DNA from: a virus
Virus record (IMG/VR): IMGVR_UViG_3300021963_000637
Span: 1 to 24,329 of that record
Length of the DNA stretch: 24,329 bases
Strand: one strand, 5' to 3'
The notes under the pieces were generated by a model. The model saw only the letters and a program-made list of their open reading frames with translations, was not told the DNA's origin and made no database searches. Shown one piece after another: positions 5,541-13,084 of this stretch (position 1 is the first letter of the stretch; each line of letters begins with the position of its first letter). Position numbers and translations under genes: made by a program.

Positions 5541-8032
5541 GATTTTATACCAACGTACAATTAATCGGTAATCAGTTCCTTGTTCGTGCTTATGAAAATG
5601 GTGACCATGTAATGTTTAAAGAAGAGTATACTCCTACTCTCTTTGTTCCTACAAAAAAAGAATCGAAGTATAAAACTCTGGAAGGCGAAAGCGTTGAACC
5701 AATTCAACCAGGCTTTGTGCGAGATTGCAGAGAGTTTTATAAGAAATACGAAGGTGTAGATGGGTTTCGTATTTTTGGAAACGATAGATACGTGTCTCAA
5801 TACATCTCAGAAAAATATCCAGAGGATGAAATTAAGTTTGATATTTCTAAGATCAGACTTTATACTTTGGATATTGAGGTTGCATCAGAGAATGGGTTCC
5901 CCGATGTAGAATCTGCTTCTGAAGAAATTCTTCTTATTTCTATTCAGGACTATAATACTAAAAATATTATTACCTGGGGCGTCAAACCATTTACAAATAA
6001 ACAGAGTAATGTCACATACATTCTTTGTGAGAGTGAGTATGGTTTGCTTCAAAAGTTTATTGAATGGTGGGATAAAAATCCACCAGATGTAATTACTGGT
6101 TGGAACGTTCAACTGTATGACGTTCCATATATCTGTCGTCGATTGAGTCGTGTTCTTGGCGAAAAGCAAATGAAGCGACTTTCTCCATGGGGGTTAAACA
6201 CGGAGAATGAGATCTATGTAAGCGGTAGAAAGCAAGTTTATTTTGATGTTGGTGGTATTACTCAACTTGATTATCTTGACCTTTATAAGAAGTTCACTTA
6301 TAAAGCACAAGAATCATATCGTCTTGATCACATTGCTGAAGTAGAACTTGGCCAGAAAAAACTGGACCACTCTGAGTTTGATACCTTCAAAGATTTTTAT
6401 TCTAAGGGTTGGCAAAAGTTTGTAGAGTATAACATCGTTGACGTGGAACTTGTTGATCGTCTGGAAGACAAGATGAAACTGATTGAACTTGCATTGACCA
6501 TGGCTTTCGATGCTAAGGTTAACTTTGGTGACGTTTTTTACCAAGTTCGCATGTGGGATAACATCATTTATAACTATCTAAAGAAGAGGGATATTGTTAT
6601 TCCTCCTAAAGAACGTACAGCAAAGGACACTAAGTATGCGGGAGCATATGTTAAGGAACCGAATCCTGGGGTATATGATTGGGTGGTTAACTTTGACCTT
6701 AATAGCCTTTACCCTCATCTCATCATGCAATACAACATCTCCCCAGAAACCCTTCTGGAAGAGAGACATCCCACTGCAAATGTTGAGAGGGTCTTAAATC
6801 AAGAGATTAACTTTGAGATGTACAAAGATTATGCAGTTTGTGCCAATGGTGCAATGTTCCGTAAAGATGTTCGTGGGTTCCTTCCAGAACTCATGGAAAA
6901 AATGTATGGAGACCGTGTAATCTTTAAAAAGAAGATGATCGAAGCTAAGAAAGCATATGAAAAGAATCCGACGAAAGAACTTGAAAAGGAGATTGCAAGA
7001 TGTAACAACATCCAGATGGCAAAAAAGATTTCTCTTAACTCTGCTTATGGTGCCATCGGTAATCAGTATTTCCGCTATTATAAATTAGCCAACGCAGAGG
7101 CAATTACTCTTTCTGGGCAAGTCAGTATTCGCTGGATTGAAGGAAAGATGAACTCATATCTCAATAAAATTCTTAAGACAAATGATGTTGATTACGTTAT
7201 TGCTTCAGATACTGATTCTATATACCTTAATATGGGTCCTTTGGTTGAACGTGTATTCTCGGGACGAGAGAAAACTACTGAGAGCATTGTCGCTTTCCTT
7301 GATAAGGTCTGTGAAATGGAACTTGAAAAGTATATTGAAGGTTCTTACCAAGAATTGGCTGACTATGTAAATGCTTATGACCAGAAAATGCAGATGAAGC
7401 GAGAGAACATCGCTGATCGTGGCATCTGGACTGCTAAGAAGAGGTACATTTTAAATGTGTGGAACAGTGAGGGTGTTGCTTACTCAGAACCTAAACTGAA
7501 AATTATGGGAATTGAAGCAGTTAAATCATCTACACCTGCACCTTGCAGAAAAATGATTAAAGATGCACTCAAGATCATGATGACTGGCAGTGAGGATGAT
7601 GTAATTAACTTCATTGATAAGTCTCGTGAGCAGTTTAGATCTTTGCCTCCAGAACAGATTGCATTTCCAAGAACTGCATCTGATGTTCAAAAGTATCGCT
7701 CTGCTTCTGAAATCTACAGTAAAGGAACTCCAATTCATGTAAGGGGAGCTTTATTGTTTAACCATTATATCAAGCAAAAGAAACTGACAAATAAGTATTC
7801 TTTGATTGGTAATGGTGAAAAAATAAAGTTTGTATACTTGAAAAAACCAAATACAATACAAGAAAATATTATTTCTTTCATTCAAGATTTCCCTAGGGAA
7901 CTTAACCTTGACAAATATGTAGATCATGACCTACAATTTGAGAAAGCATTTCTTGAACCACTCAAATCAATCCTTGATGCAATTGGTTGGAGTGTAGAAA
8001 AAACTGTAAACCTTGAATCATTTTTTAACTAA
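5537..8032 (+). CDS. 43: DNA polymerase gp43, family B with 3'-5' exonuclease
   Basis: An 831-aa replicative polymerase. The exonuclease domain shows Exo I (LYTLDIEVAS with D112 and E114), Exo II (GWNVQLYDVPYI, about 188-199) and Exo III (EYNIVDVELVD, D302). The polymerase domain shows motif A DLNSLYP (387-393), motif B KKISLNSAYGAIGNQYF (about 496-512) and motif C ASDTDS with catalytic D558 and D560. The C-terminus ends SFFN, an aromatic tail as expected for binding to the gp45 clamp. T4 gp43 is 898 aa, so this one is somewhat shorter, typical of cyanophages, and is intact with no intein or intron. It overlaps the upstream 81-aa gene and the downstream 54-aa gene by a few bases. Confidence 0.97.
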   Translation: MRFYTNVQLIGNQFLVRAYENGDHVMFKEEYTPTLFVPTKKESKYKTLEGESVEPIQPGFVRDCREFYKKYEGVDGFRIFGNDRYVSQYISEKYPEDEIKFDISKIRLYTLDIEVASENGFPDVESASEEILLISIQDYNTKNIITWGVKPFTNKQSNVTYILCESEYGLLQKFIEWWDKNPPDVITGWNVQLYDVPYICRRLSRVLGEKQMKRLSPWGLNTENEIYVSGRKQVYFDVGGITQLDYLDLYKKFTYKAQESYRLDHIAEVELGQKKLDHSEFDTFKDFYSKGWQKFVEYNIVDVELVDRLEDKMKLIELALTMAFDAKVNFGDVFYQVRMWDNIIYNYLKKRDIVIPPKERTAKDTKYAGAYVKEPNPGVYDWVVNFDLNSLYPHLIMQYNISPETLLEERHPTANVERVLNQEINFEMYKDYAVCANGAMFRKDVRGFLPELMEKMYGDRVIFKKKMIEAKKAYEKNPTKELEKEIARCNNIQMAKKISLNSAYGAIGNQYFRYYKLANAEAITLSGQVSIRWIEGKMNSYLNKILKTNDVDYVIASDTDSIYLNMGPLVERVFSGREKTTESIVAFLDKVCEMELEKYIEGSYQELADYVNAYDQKMQMKRENIADRGIWTAKKRYILNVWNSEGVAYSEPKLKIMGIEAVKSSTPAPCRKMIKDALKIMMTGSEDDVINFIDKSREQFRSLPPEQIAFPRTASDVQKYRSASEIYSKGTPIHVRGALLFNHYIKQKKLTNKYSLIGNGEKIKFVYLKKPNTIQENIISFIQDFPRELNLDKYVDHDLQFEKAFLEPLKSILDAIGWSVEKTVNLESFFN

Positions 8033-8196
8033 TGGATTTGCCTATTTCTGACGAAGAACTGAATACAATTATTAATGCTATGGCTTTGGGTGGAGACACT
8101 GCACTGTTTCAAAAACTTAAACTAGTAAAAGAACTTAGAGAACAAGGTTTACCTTACAAAAAAATCTTACGCGAAGACTACGGGATGGTTGCTTAA
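8032..8196 (+). CDS. Small helical protein between gp43 and uvsX, 54 aa
   Basis: A 54-codon gene linked at both ends by TAATG overlaps (8030-8034 and 8194-8198). The product is acidic at the N-terminus ([21 protein letters not shown]) and then forms a likely helix ([16 protein letters not shown]) followed by [12 protein letters not shown]. This reads as a two- or three-helix mini-protein. The precise couplings to polymerase and recombinase genes support translation. No function is recognised. Confidence 0.8.
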   Translation: MDLPISDEELNTIINAMALGGDTALFQKLKLVKELREQGLPYKKILREDYGMVA

Positions 8197-9203
8197 TGGA
8201 CTTTTTAAAAGATATTGTAAAAGAAATTGGTGATGATTATACCAAACTCGCTTCCGACATCGACGAGACGGAAACTTATGTTGACACAGGTTCGTATATT
8301 TTTAACGCACTGGTTTCAGGTAGCATATTTGGTGGTGTATCTGGGAATAAAATTACTGCTATTGCTGGAGAGTCTTCTACTGGAAAAACTTTCTTCAGTC
8401 TCGCCGTTGTTAAGAATTTTCTCGATAATAATCCCGATGGTTATTGCCTCTATTTTGATACTGAAGCCGCTATCACTAAGTCCTTACTAGAGTCTCGTGG
8501 TGTTGATACTAGTCGTACTGTAGTTGTAAACGTTGTAACCATTGAAGAGTTCCGTAGTAAGGCACTCAAAGCAGTGGACATGTACTTAAAGAAACCTGTA
8601 GAAGAACGCAAACCTTGTATTTTTGTGTTAGACTCTTTGGGTATGCTCTCTACAGATAAAGAGATCACTGATGCACTGAACGAAAAACAAGTTCGTGATA
8701 TGACTAAATCACAACTGGTCAAAGGTGCATTCCGAATGCTCACACTCAAATTAGGTCAAGCAAATGTCCCGCTCATTGTCACAAATCATACATACGATGT
8801 CATCGGAGCTTACGTTCCAACTAAAGAGATGGGAGGAGGTTCTGGACTCAAGTACGCAGCGTCTACGATCATCTATCTCAGCAAAAAGAAAGAGAAAGAC
8901 GGAACGGAAGTGGTCGGCAATATTATCAAAGCTAAGACTGCTAAGTCGCGTTTGAGTAAGGAAAATAAAGATGTTGAAGTCCGTCTGTATTATGATGAGC
9001 GCGGCCTTGATCGTTACTATGGTCTTCTGGAACTTGGTGAGATTGGTGGACTCTGGAAGAATGTAGCGGGACGCTATGAGATGGATGGTAAGAAGATCTA
9101 TGCAAAACAAATTCTTGCAAATCCTGAAGAATATTTTACTGAAGAAGTAATGCAAAAGTTGGACGAAATCGCAAGAAAGGAATTTAGTTATGGAGAAAGT
9201 TGA
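8196..9203 (+). CDS. uvsX: UvsX RecA-like recombinase
   Basis: A 335-aa strand-exchange recombinase that drives recombination-dependent replication and repair. The RecA core shows Walker A GESSTGKT (58-65), the catalytic glutamate region YFDTE (86-90) and Walker B IFVLDSL (142-148). The DNA-binding loop region around [12 protein letters not shown] follows, with the VTNHTYD motif before it. The length is a little below T4 UvsX (391 aa), as usual in cyanophages. The ATG at 8196 overlaps the previous stop. The 3' end overlaps gp41 by 14 bases. It is placed between polymerase and helicase, as in other T4-like cyanophages. Confidence 0.95.
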   Translation: MDFLKDIVKEIGDDYTKLASDIDETETYVDTGSYIFNALVSGSIFGGVSGNKITAIAGESSTGKTFFSLAVVKNFLDNNPDGYCLYFDTEAAITKSLLESRGVDTSRTVVVNVVTIEEFRSKALKAVDMYLKKPVEERKPCIFVLDSLGMLSTDKEITDALNEKQVRDMTKSQLVKGAFRMLTLKLGQANVPLIVTNHTYDVIGAYVPTKEMGGGSGLKYAASTIIYLSKKKEKDGTEVVGNIIKAKTAKSRLSKENKDVEVRLYYDERGLDRYYGLLELGEIGGLWKNVAGRYEMDGKKIYAKQILANPEEYFTEEVMQKLDEIARKEFSYGES

Positions 9204-10566
9204 GTTTCTAATTCTTAGAAACCTTTTACACAATGAAGAATACTTAAGAAAAGTTTTACCGTTTATCAAACCAGATTACTTTGAAGATACAAATCAAAAG
9301 ATTGTTTTTGAGGAGATTGTTTCTTTTGTGCAAGAATATAATAAACTTGCAACAAAGGAGATTCTTTGCATCGAAGTAGAAAATCGTAAAGATATCACTG
9401 ATGCATCATTCAAAGAGATTGTTCACTTGATTGACAATCTTGAAGATGTTGTTGTGGAATTTAATTGGATTGTCGATACTACAGAAAAGTGGTGCCGTGA
9501 TCGAGCAATTTATTTGGCTCTAATGGAGTCAATTCATATTGCAGATGGTAAAGATGAAAAGAAGAATCGTGACAGTATCCCTAGTATTCTGTCAGATGCT
9601 CTTGCAGTTTCTTTTGACACTCATGTTGGACACGATTACTTAGAGGACTATGAGCAACGTTACGAGTCATATCACAAGAAGGAAGAAAAAACTGAGTTCG
9701 ACCTTGAGTACTTTAACAAGATCACAAAAGGTGGTCTCCCTAATAAGACTCTCAACATCGCTCTTGCTGGTACGGGTGTCGGAAAATCTTTATTCATGTG
9801 CCATGTGGCTGCTTCCGTCTTATTGCAAGGAAAAAACGTTCTCTACATCACTCTTGAGATGGCTGAGGAGCGAATTGCAGAGCGAATTGATGCAAATCTC
9901 CTTAATGTCCCGATCCAAGAGATCTCAGAACTACCAAAACAAATCTTCGAAAACAAAGTAACAAACCTTGCAAAGAAGACTCAAGGCACTCTTATAATTA
10001 AAGAGTACCCAACTGCATCCGCGCACAGTGGTCACTTTAAATCACTTCTTAATGAACTTGCACTTAAGAAGTCATTTAGACCTGATATTATTTTTATTGA
10101 TTACCTTAACATCTGTGCTTCCTCTAGGTATCGGGGAAATCTTTCTGTTAACTCTTATTCGTATATCAAAGCCATTGCTGAAGAACTTAGAGGACTCGCA
10201 GTTGAATTCAACGTTCCAATCGTCTCCGCAACCCAGACTACTCGTTCAGGTTATGGTAGCTCTGATGTTGAACTTACTGATACTTCTGAATCCTTTGGCC
10301 TTCCTGCTACTGCCGATCTTATGTTTGCTCTTATTAGCACAGAAGACCTTGAAGGACTTGGACAGATTCTTGTAAAACAATTGAAGAATCGTTATAACGA
10401 TCCTACGATCCATAAACGTTTTGTGGTTGGTATTGATCGTGCTAAGATGCGTCTTTATGATTGTGAACAATCTGCACAGGACGATATCCTTGACAATCGA
10501 CAAGAAGAGGAGTATGATTATGAAGAAAAGAAACCAAAAAAATCATTTGAAGGATTTAAATTCTGA
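9190..10566 (+). CDS. 41: Replicative DNA helicase gp41 (DnaB-like)
   Basis: A 458-aa hexameric 5'-3' helicase. The N-terminal helical domain (about 1-145) precedes a RecA-like ATPase domain with Walker A AGTGVGKS (193-200), H1a [16 protein letters not shown] (about 219-234), Walker [10 protein letters not shown], and the [16 protein letters not shown]3 segment followed by [14 protein letters not shown]. An acidic/basic C-terminal tail ([18 protein letters not shown]) may contact partner proteins. Together with gp61 primase it forms the T4-type primosome. The start lies 14 bases inside uvsX and its TGA overlaps the mazG ATG, so the four replication genes form one coupled unit. Confidence 0.95.
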   Translation: MEKVEFLILRNLLHNEEYLRKVLPFIKPDYFEDTNQKIVFEEIVSFVQEYNKLATKEILCIEVENRKDITDASFKEIVHLIDNLEDVVVEFNWIVDTTEKWCRDRAIYLALMESIHIADGKDEKKNRDSIPSILSDALAVSFDTHVGHDYLEDYEQRYESYHKKEEKTEFDLEYFNKITKGGLPNKTLNIALAGTGVGKSLFMCHVAASVLLQGKNVLYITLEMAEERIAERIDANLLNVPIQEISELPKQIFENKVTNLAKKTQGTLIIKEYPTASAHSGHFKSLLNELALKKSFRPDIIFIDYLNICASSRYRGNLSVNSYSYIKAIAEELRGLAVEFNVPIVSATQTTRSGYGSSDVELTDTSESFGLPATADLMFALISTEDLEGLGQILVKQLKNRYNDPTIHKRFVVGIDRAKMRLYDCEQSAQDDILDNRQEEEYDYEEKKPKKSFEGFKF

Positions 10567-10979
10567 TGACACAAGTTATTGACACTAACAAATATATTGA
10601 ATTCGTTCGTCAAACAACGAGTCCTGCAAGCAGCAATTATGCAGATCTAATTTCACGTCTATCTCAACTGGAAGTCGAAACAAATACTGATGTTCCTCGT
10701 CTTCTGACTGCTGCTCTGGGTATGACTGCTGAAGCCGGTGAGTTTACTGAAGTTGTCAAAAAGATTTTCCTTCAAGGCAAACCTTATAACGAAGAAAATG
10801 TTTTTCATCTGAAGCGTGAACTTGGCGATATCTGTTGGTATCTTGCACAAGCATGTATGGCTCTTGATACTAACTTTGAAGAAGTTCTTCAAATGAACTT
10901 TGATAAACTGAGTGCTCGTTATCCTGAAGGAACCTTCGATGTTTATCGCTCAGAAAATAGAGTCAAAGGAGATCTATAA
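10566..10979 (+). CDS. mazG: MazG-type nucleoside triphosphate pyrophosphohydrolase
   Basis: A 137-aa all-alpha NTP pyrophosphatase. The metal-binding signature is complete: E59-x2-E62 in TAEAGEFTEVVKK and E85-x2-D88 in LKRELGDICWYL. Cyanophage MazG proteins were first proposed to alter ppGpp; published biochemistry instead found activity on deoxynucleotides such as dGTP and dCTP, so recycling of host nucleotides for phage DNA is the better reading. The ATG at 10566 overlaps the gp41 stop. It is the last gene of the polymerase operon; its TAA overlaps a late box, and a small hairpin and tRNA-Ala follow. Confidence 0.93.
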   Translation: MTQVIDTNKYIEFVRQTTSPASSNYADLISRLSQLEVETNTDVPRLLTAALGMTAEAGEFTEVVKKIFLQGKPYNEENVFHLKRELGDICWYLAQACMALDTNFEEVLQMNFDKLSARYPEGTFDVYRSENRVKGDL

Positions 10980-10982
10980 ATA
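10975..10982 (+). promoter_or_regulatory. T4-late-type promoter TATAAATA
   Basis: An exact TATAAATA preceded by C, overlapping the mazG stop. It would start a late transcript reading through tRNA-Ala into the 240-aa gene. The same CTATAAATA string occurs at the hsp20 end. Confidence 0.55.
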
Positions 10983-10986
10983 AATT

Positions 10987-11002
10987 ACCCTTCGGGGTTT
11001 TT
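10987..11002 (+). terminator. Short UUCG hairpin before tRNA-Ala
   Basis: ACCC (10987-10990), TTCG loop, GGGT (10995-10998), then T residues to 11002, directly before the tRNA. The stem is only 4 bp but has the very stable UUCG tetraloop. It could terminate mazG transcripts weakly or mark a processing site for the tRNA 5' end. Confidence 0.5.
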
Positions 11003-11075
11003 GGGGATATAGCTCAGTTGGTAGAGCGCCTGCTTTGCAAGCAGGATGTCAGGAGTTCGAGTCTCCTTATCTCCA
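11003..11075 (+). tRNA. tRNA-Ala (anticodon TGC)
   Basis: A complete cloverleaf. The acceptor stem GGGGATA (11003-11009) pairs with TATCTCC (11068-11074) with one G-T; discriminator A at 11075; no encoded CCA. The anticodon stem CCTGC/GCAGG is perfect and the loop TTTGCAA gives anticodon TGC at 11036-11038. The TTCGAGT T-loop is standard. It stands alone between mazG and the 240-aa gene, away from the four-tRNA cluster at the end of the window. Confidence 0.95.
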
Positions 11076-11109
11076 CTAAATATTAAAGAAGAATAATAAG
11101 TTTGAAAGG

Positions 11110-11832
11110 ATGGCAGGGTTACTCGCTGAGCGTCAAGAAAGAGGATTGGTTGATGCTATTAATAGTGGATATGGAAAAAATGGAGCGAAACCATTTACCC
11201 TTGTTGGTGCAAATGGAGTGAGAATAACTAATGTAATCTCAGCAGAAAAATTTGAAGGAAGATCATCTGCTGGAACTGAACCATATACCGATGTAATTAT
11301 TACAACTACAACAAAAAAAATTAATGTTTCAAATAAAGGTGAGAGTGCTCCCAGTATTGCGGGTGGAGGATTAGCTGGATTAGAACTTGCTGTTCCAGGT
11401 TTAACTAAATTGTTTTTGGAAGCAGCATTAGCAGAATATAAGAAAAAAGGATTCAAGGCAGGAATGTCTGGACTTCCCGATATGTATGGAAAGGTAAGTG
11501 ATTCTTTAAAAGAAACAATTGTGGTTGGTAATAAAAAAATGGGTGGACCAATTCATTATATGTACATTGGACCCATGGATGTTACATCTTCATTTTCTGG
11601 TGGTACGTTGAAAGTTAATGGTAATTTTTACGAAGCAAAGAAATATGCTAAAGATAACGACTTATATTTAAGACTTAGAAAAAGAAGAGAAGACCAACCT
11701 TTTGAACCAAAAAAGAAAGATTCTAAAGGTCTTCCATTAATTCTTGGGAGATCTCCAAGTAGAGGGGATTCTGGAAGAAGAATCGTAACAGCAAAAAAAC
11801 CACCTAAAAATGCTCTAACTGTAGAGTTTTGA
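11110..11832 (+). CDS. Unrecognised 240-aa protein, possibly nuclease-like
   Basis: The start ATG at 11110 overlaps an AAGGA, unusually close for an RBS. The N-terminal helix AERQERGLVDAI is followed by short strands (FTLVGANGVRITNV), a GTEPYTDVIITTTTKK segment, INVSNKGESAPS, and the loop AGGGLAGLE. The order E10, D61, then S74-x-K76 after a beta hairpin is compatible with a PD-(D/E)XK-type nuclease core, but these residues do not prove it. The C-terminus (from about 180) is basic, with RLRKRRED, KKKDSKG and KKPPKN, and could bind DNA or pack beside it. It sits behind a tRNA and a late box and before a likely head-packaged protein. Confidence 0.75.
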   Translation: MAGLLAERQERGLVDAINSGYGKNGAKPFTLVGANGVRITNVISAEKFEGRSSAGTEPYTDVIITTTTKKINVSNKGESAPSIAGGGLAGLELAVPGLTKLFLEAALAEYKKKGFKAGMSGLPDMYGKVSDSLKETIVVGNKKMGGPIHYMYIGPMDVTSSFSGGTLKVNGNFYEAKKYAKDNDLYLRLRKRREDQPFEPKKKDSKGLPLILGRSPSRGDSGRRIVTAKKPPKNALTVEF

Positions 11833-11839
11833 ATAAATA
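11833..11839 (+). promoter_or_regulatory. Late-box-like ATAAATA
   Basis: ATAAATA overlapping the end of the 240-aa gene, 20 bases before the next ATG. It lacks the first T of the full TATAAATA. It could be a late promoter for the nucleotidyltransferase gene; such AT-rich strings also occur by chance at gene ends here. Confidence 0.35.
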
Positions 11840-11858
11840 AGAGTATATTAAGATAAAT

Positions 11859-13073
11859 ATGAAACAGTTTTTCAATTTTCTGAACGAAGCAAAAGATTCC
11901 CAAGCGTCAATGCAGGCAAAGCGTTTGGGTCTTAAGGGCGATGGCCATGGTGGGTGGTATAATCCCCAAGGAGAATTTGTTGCAAAAACAGAAAAGGGAG
12001 AACTAAAGTTTTATAATCAGGGGCAGAGAACTGGGGAAAGAGATCTTCCTCAGCAAAGAACTAAAGCAAATCAACAAGTTGCAGCAACTCAAGCAGCAAC
12101 AAAACCACAAGAACAGCAACCAGAAAGAAAGCAGGCAGAAGTTCTTCGTGGTGATGAAGAAGGCAAAGGTGTAACCGTTGTGTTTGGTCGTTTTAATCCA
12201 CCAACAACTGGACATAAAAAACTTTTAGATTCTGCATCGAGCATTTCTTCTGGTTCTGAGTTAAGAATTTATCCTTCAAGATCACAAGATCCTAAGAAGA
12301 ATCCATTAGATCCTTCAACAAAGATTGAATATATGAAAAAAATGTTCCCCAAGTATGAGGAGAGCATTATTGATGATGATAATATGAAGTCTATCTTTGA
12401 TGTATTAAAGACTGCTGATGACGAGGGATTTACTGATGTAACAATCGTCGTTGGTGCAGATCGTCTTGGAGAATTTAAGAACTTAGCTAATAAGTATAAT
12501 GGAGATCTTTATACATTTGATATGATTAATGTTGTATCAGCAGGAGAAAGAGATGCTGATGCAGAAGGTGTGGAAGGAATGTCTGCATCTAAGATGAGAA
12601 AAGCAGCAGCAGATGATGATTTTGATACATTTAAGTCAGGAATTCCTAAGTCATTGAGTCCAGAAGAGACCAAAAATCTTTTTAATGCCCTCAAGAAATC
12701 AATGAAAGTGTCTGCAAAGGAATCTTATAATCTGTGGGAGATTGCTCCTAAATTCGATTGGAAAAATCTCCGCGAAAATTATATTAGTGGAGCAATTTAT
12801 CAAGTTGGAGATTTGATTGAAAATTTAAACACAGGTCTTGTTGGTAGAATTATTCGTAGGGGAACTAATTACCTGATTTGTGTAACGAAAGAACAGTACA
12901 TGTTTAAGTCGTGGATTCGTGATGTCATGGAAACAGTTGTAAATTATTCTGGTCCTTCTGGAGTTCCTGCAAAACAAAGGGAAATTGGAACCGATGCAAT
13001 TCGAAAATATACAATGAGAATGACGGGTACAACAGATATTAAGAATTTCATAAATAAATACAGGAAAAAATAA
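11859..13073 (+). CDS. Nucleotidyltransferase-domain protein with capsid-targeting-like start
   Basis: A 404-aa multidomain protein. Residues 1-11 (MKQFFNFLNEA) resemble the T4 internal-protein head-targeting start MKTYQEFIAEA, and LNE|A (8-11) fits the T4 prohead protease consensus (L/I)xE|(G/A). Residues 20-56 form a small glycine-rich module and 65-92 are Gln/Ala-rich. Residues 104-280 form a cytidylyltransferase-like domain: VVFGRFNPPTTGH with the TTGH variant of HxGH (116-119), TIVVGADRLGEF, and MSASKMR (241-247) in the place of ISSTxxR. This is the NMN/pantetheine adenylyltransferase fold; the substrate is unknown. The C-terminal 100 residues (YQVGDLIENLNTGLVGR, SWIRDVME) form another compact domain. 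No clear RBS is visible before the ATG. Confidence 0.85.
   Translation: MKQFFNFLNEAKDSQASMQAKRLGLKGDGHGGWYNPQGEFVAKTEKGELKFYNQGQRTGERDLPQQRTKANQQVAATQAATKPQEQQPERKQAEVLRGDEEGKGVTVVFGRFNPPTTGHKKLLDSASSISSGSELRIYPSRSQDPKKNPLDPSTKIEYMKKMFPKYEESIIDDDNMKSIFDVLKTADDEGFTDVTIVVGADRLGEFKNLANKYNGDLYTFDMINVVSAGERDADAEGVEGMSASKMRKAAADDDFDTFKSGIPKSLSPEETKNLFNALKKSMKVSAKESYNLWEIAPKFDWKNLRENYISGAIYQVGDLIENLNTGLVGRIIRRGTNYLICVTKEQYMFKSWIRDVMETVVNYSGPSGVPAKQREIGTDAIRKYTMRMTGTTDIKNFINKYRKK
13050..13060 (+). promoter_or_regulatory. Tandem late-box-like ATAAATA
   Basis: Two overlapping ATAAATA copies (13050-13056 and 13054-13060) inside the end of the nucleotidyltransferase gene, 25 bases before the 482-aa gene. 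They are partly forced by coding, so the evidence is weak. Confidence 0.3.
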
Positions 13074-13084
13074 TCTGTATAAAG

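Noticed and set aside
8751-9269. Long open frame on the minus strand opposite uvsX and gp41
   Set aside because: It runs antisense to two certain genes, spans their junction and has low-complexity, Cys/Phe/Ile-rich content with no motif.
10028-10375. Leucine-rich alternative frame inside gp41
   Set aside because: It is a shifted-frame reading of conserved helicase motifs; its hydrophobicity follows from codon composition.
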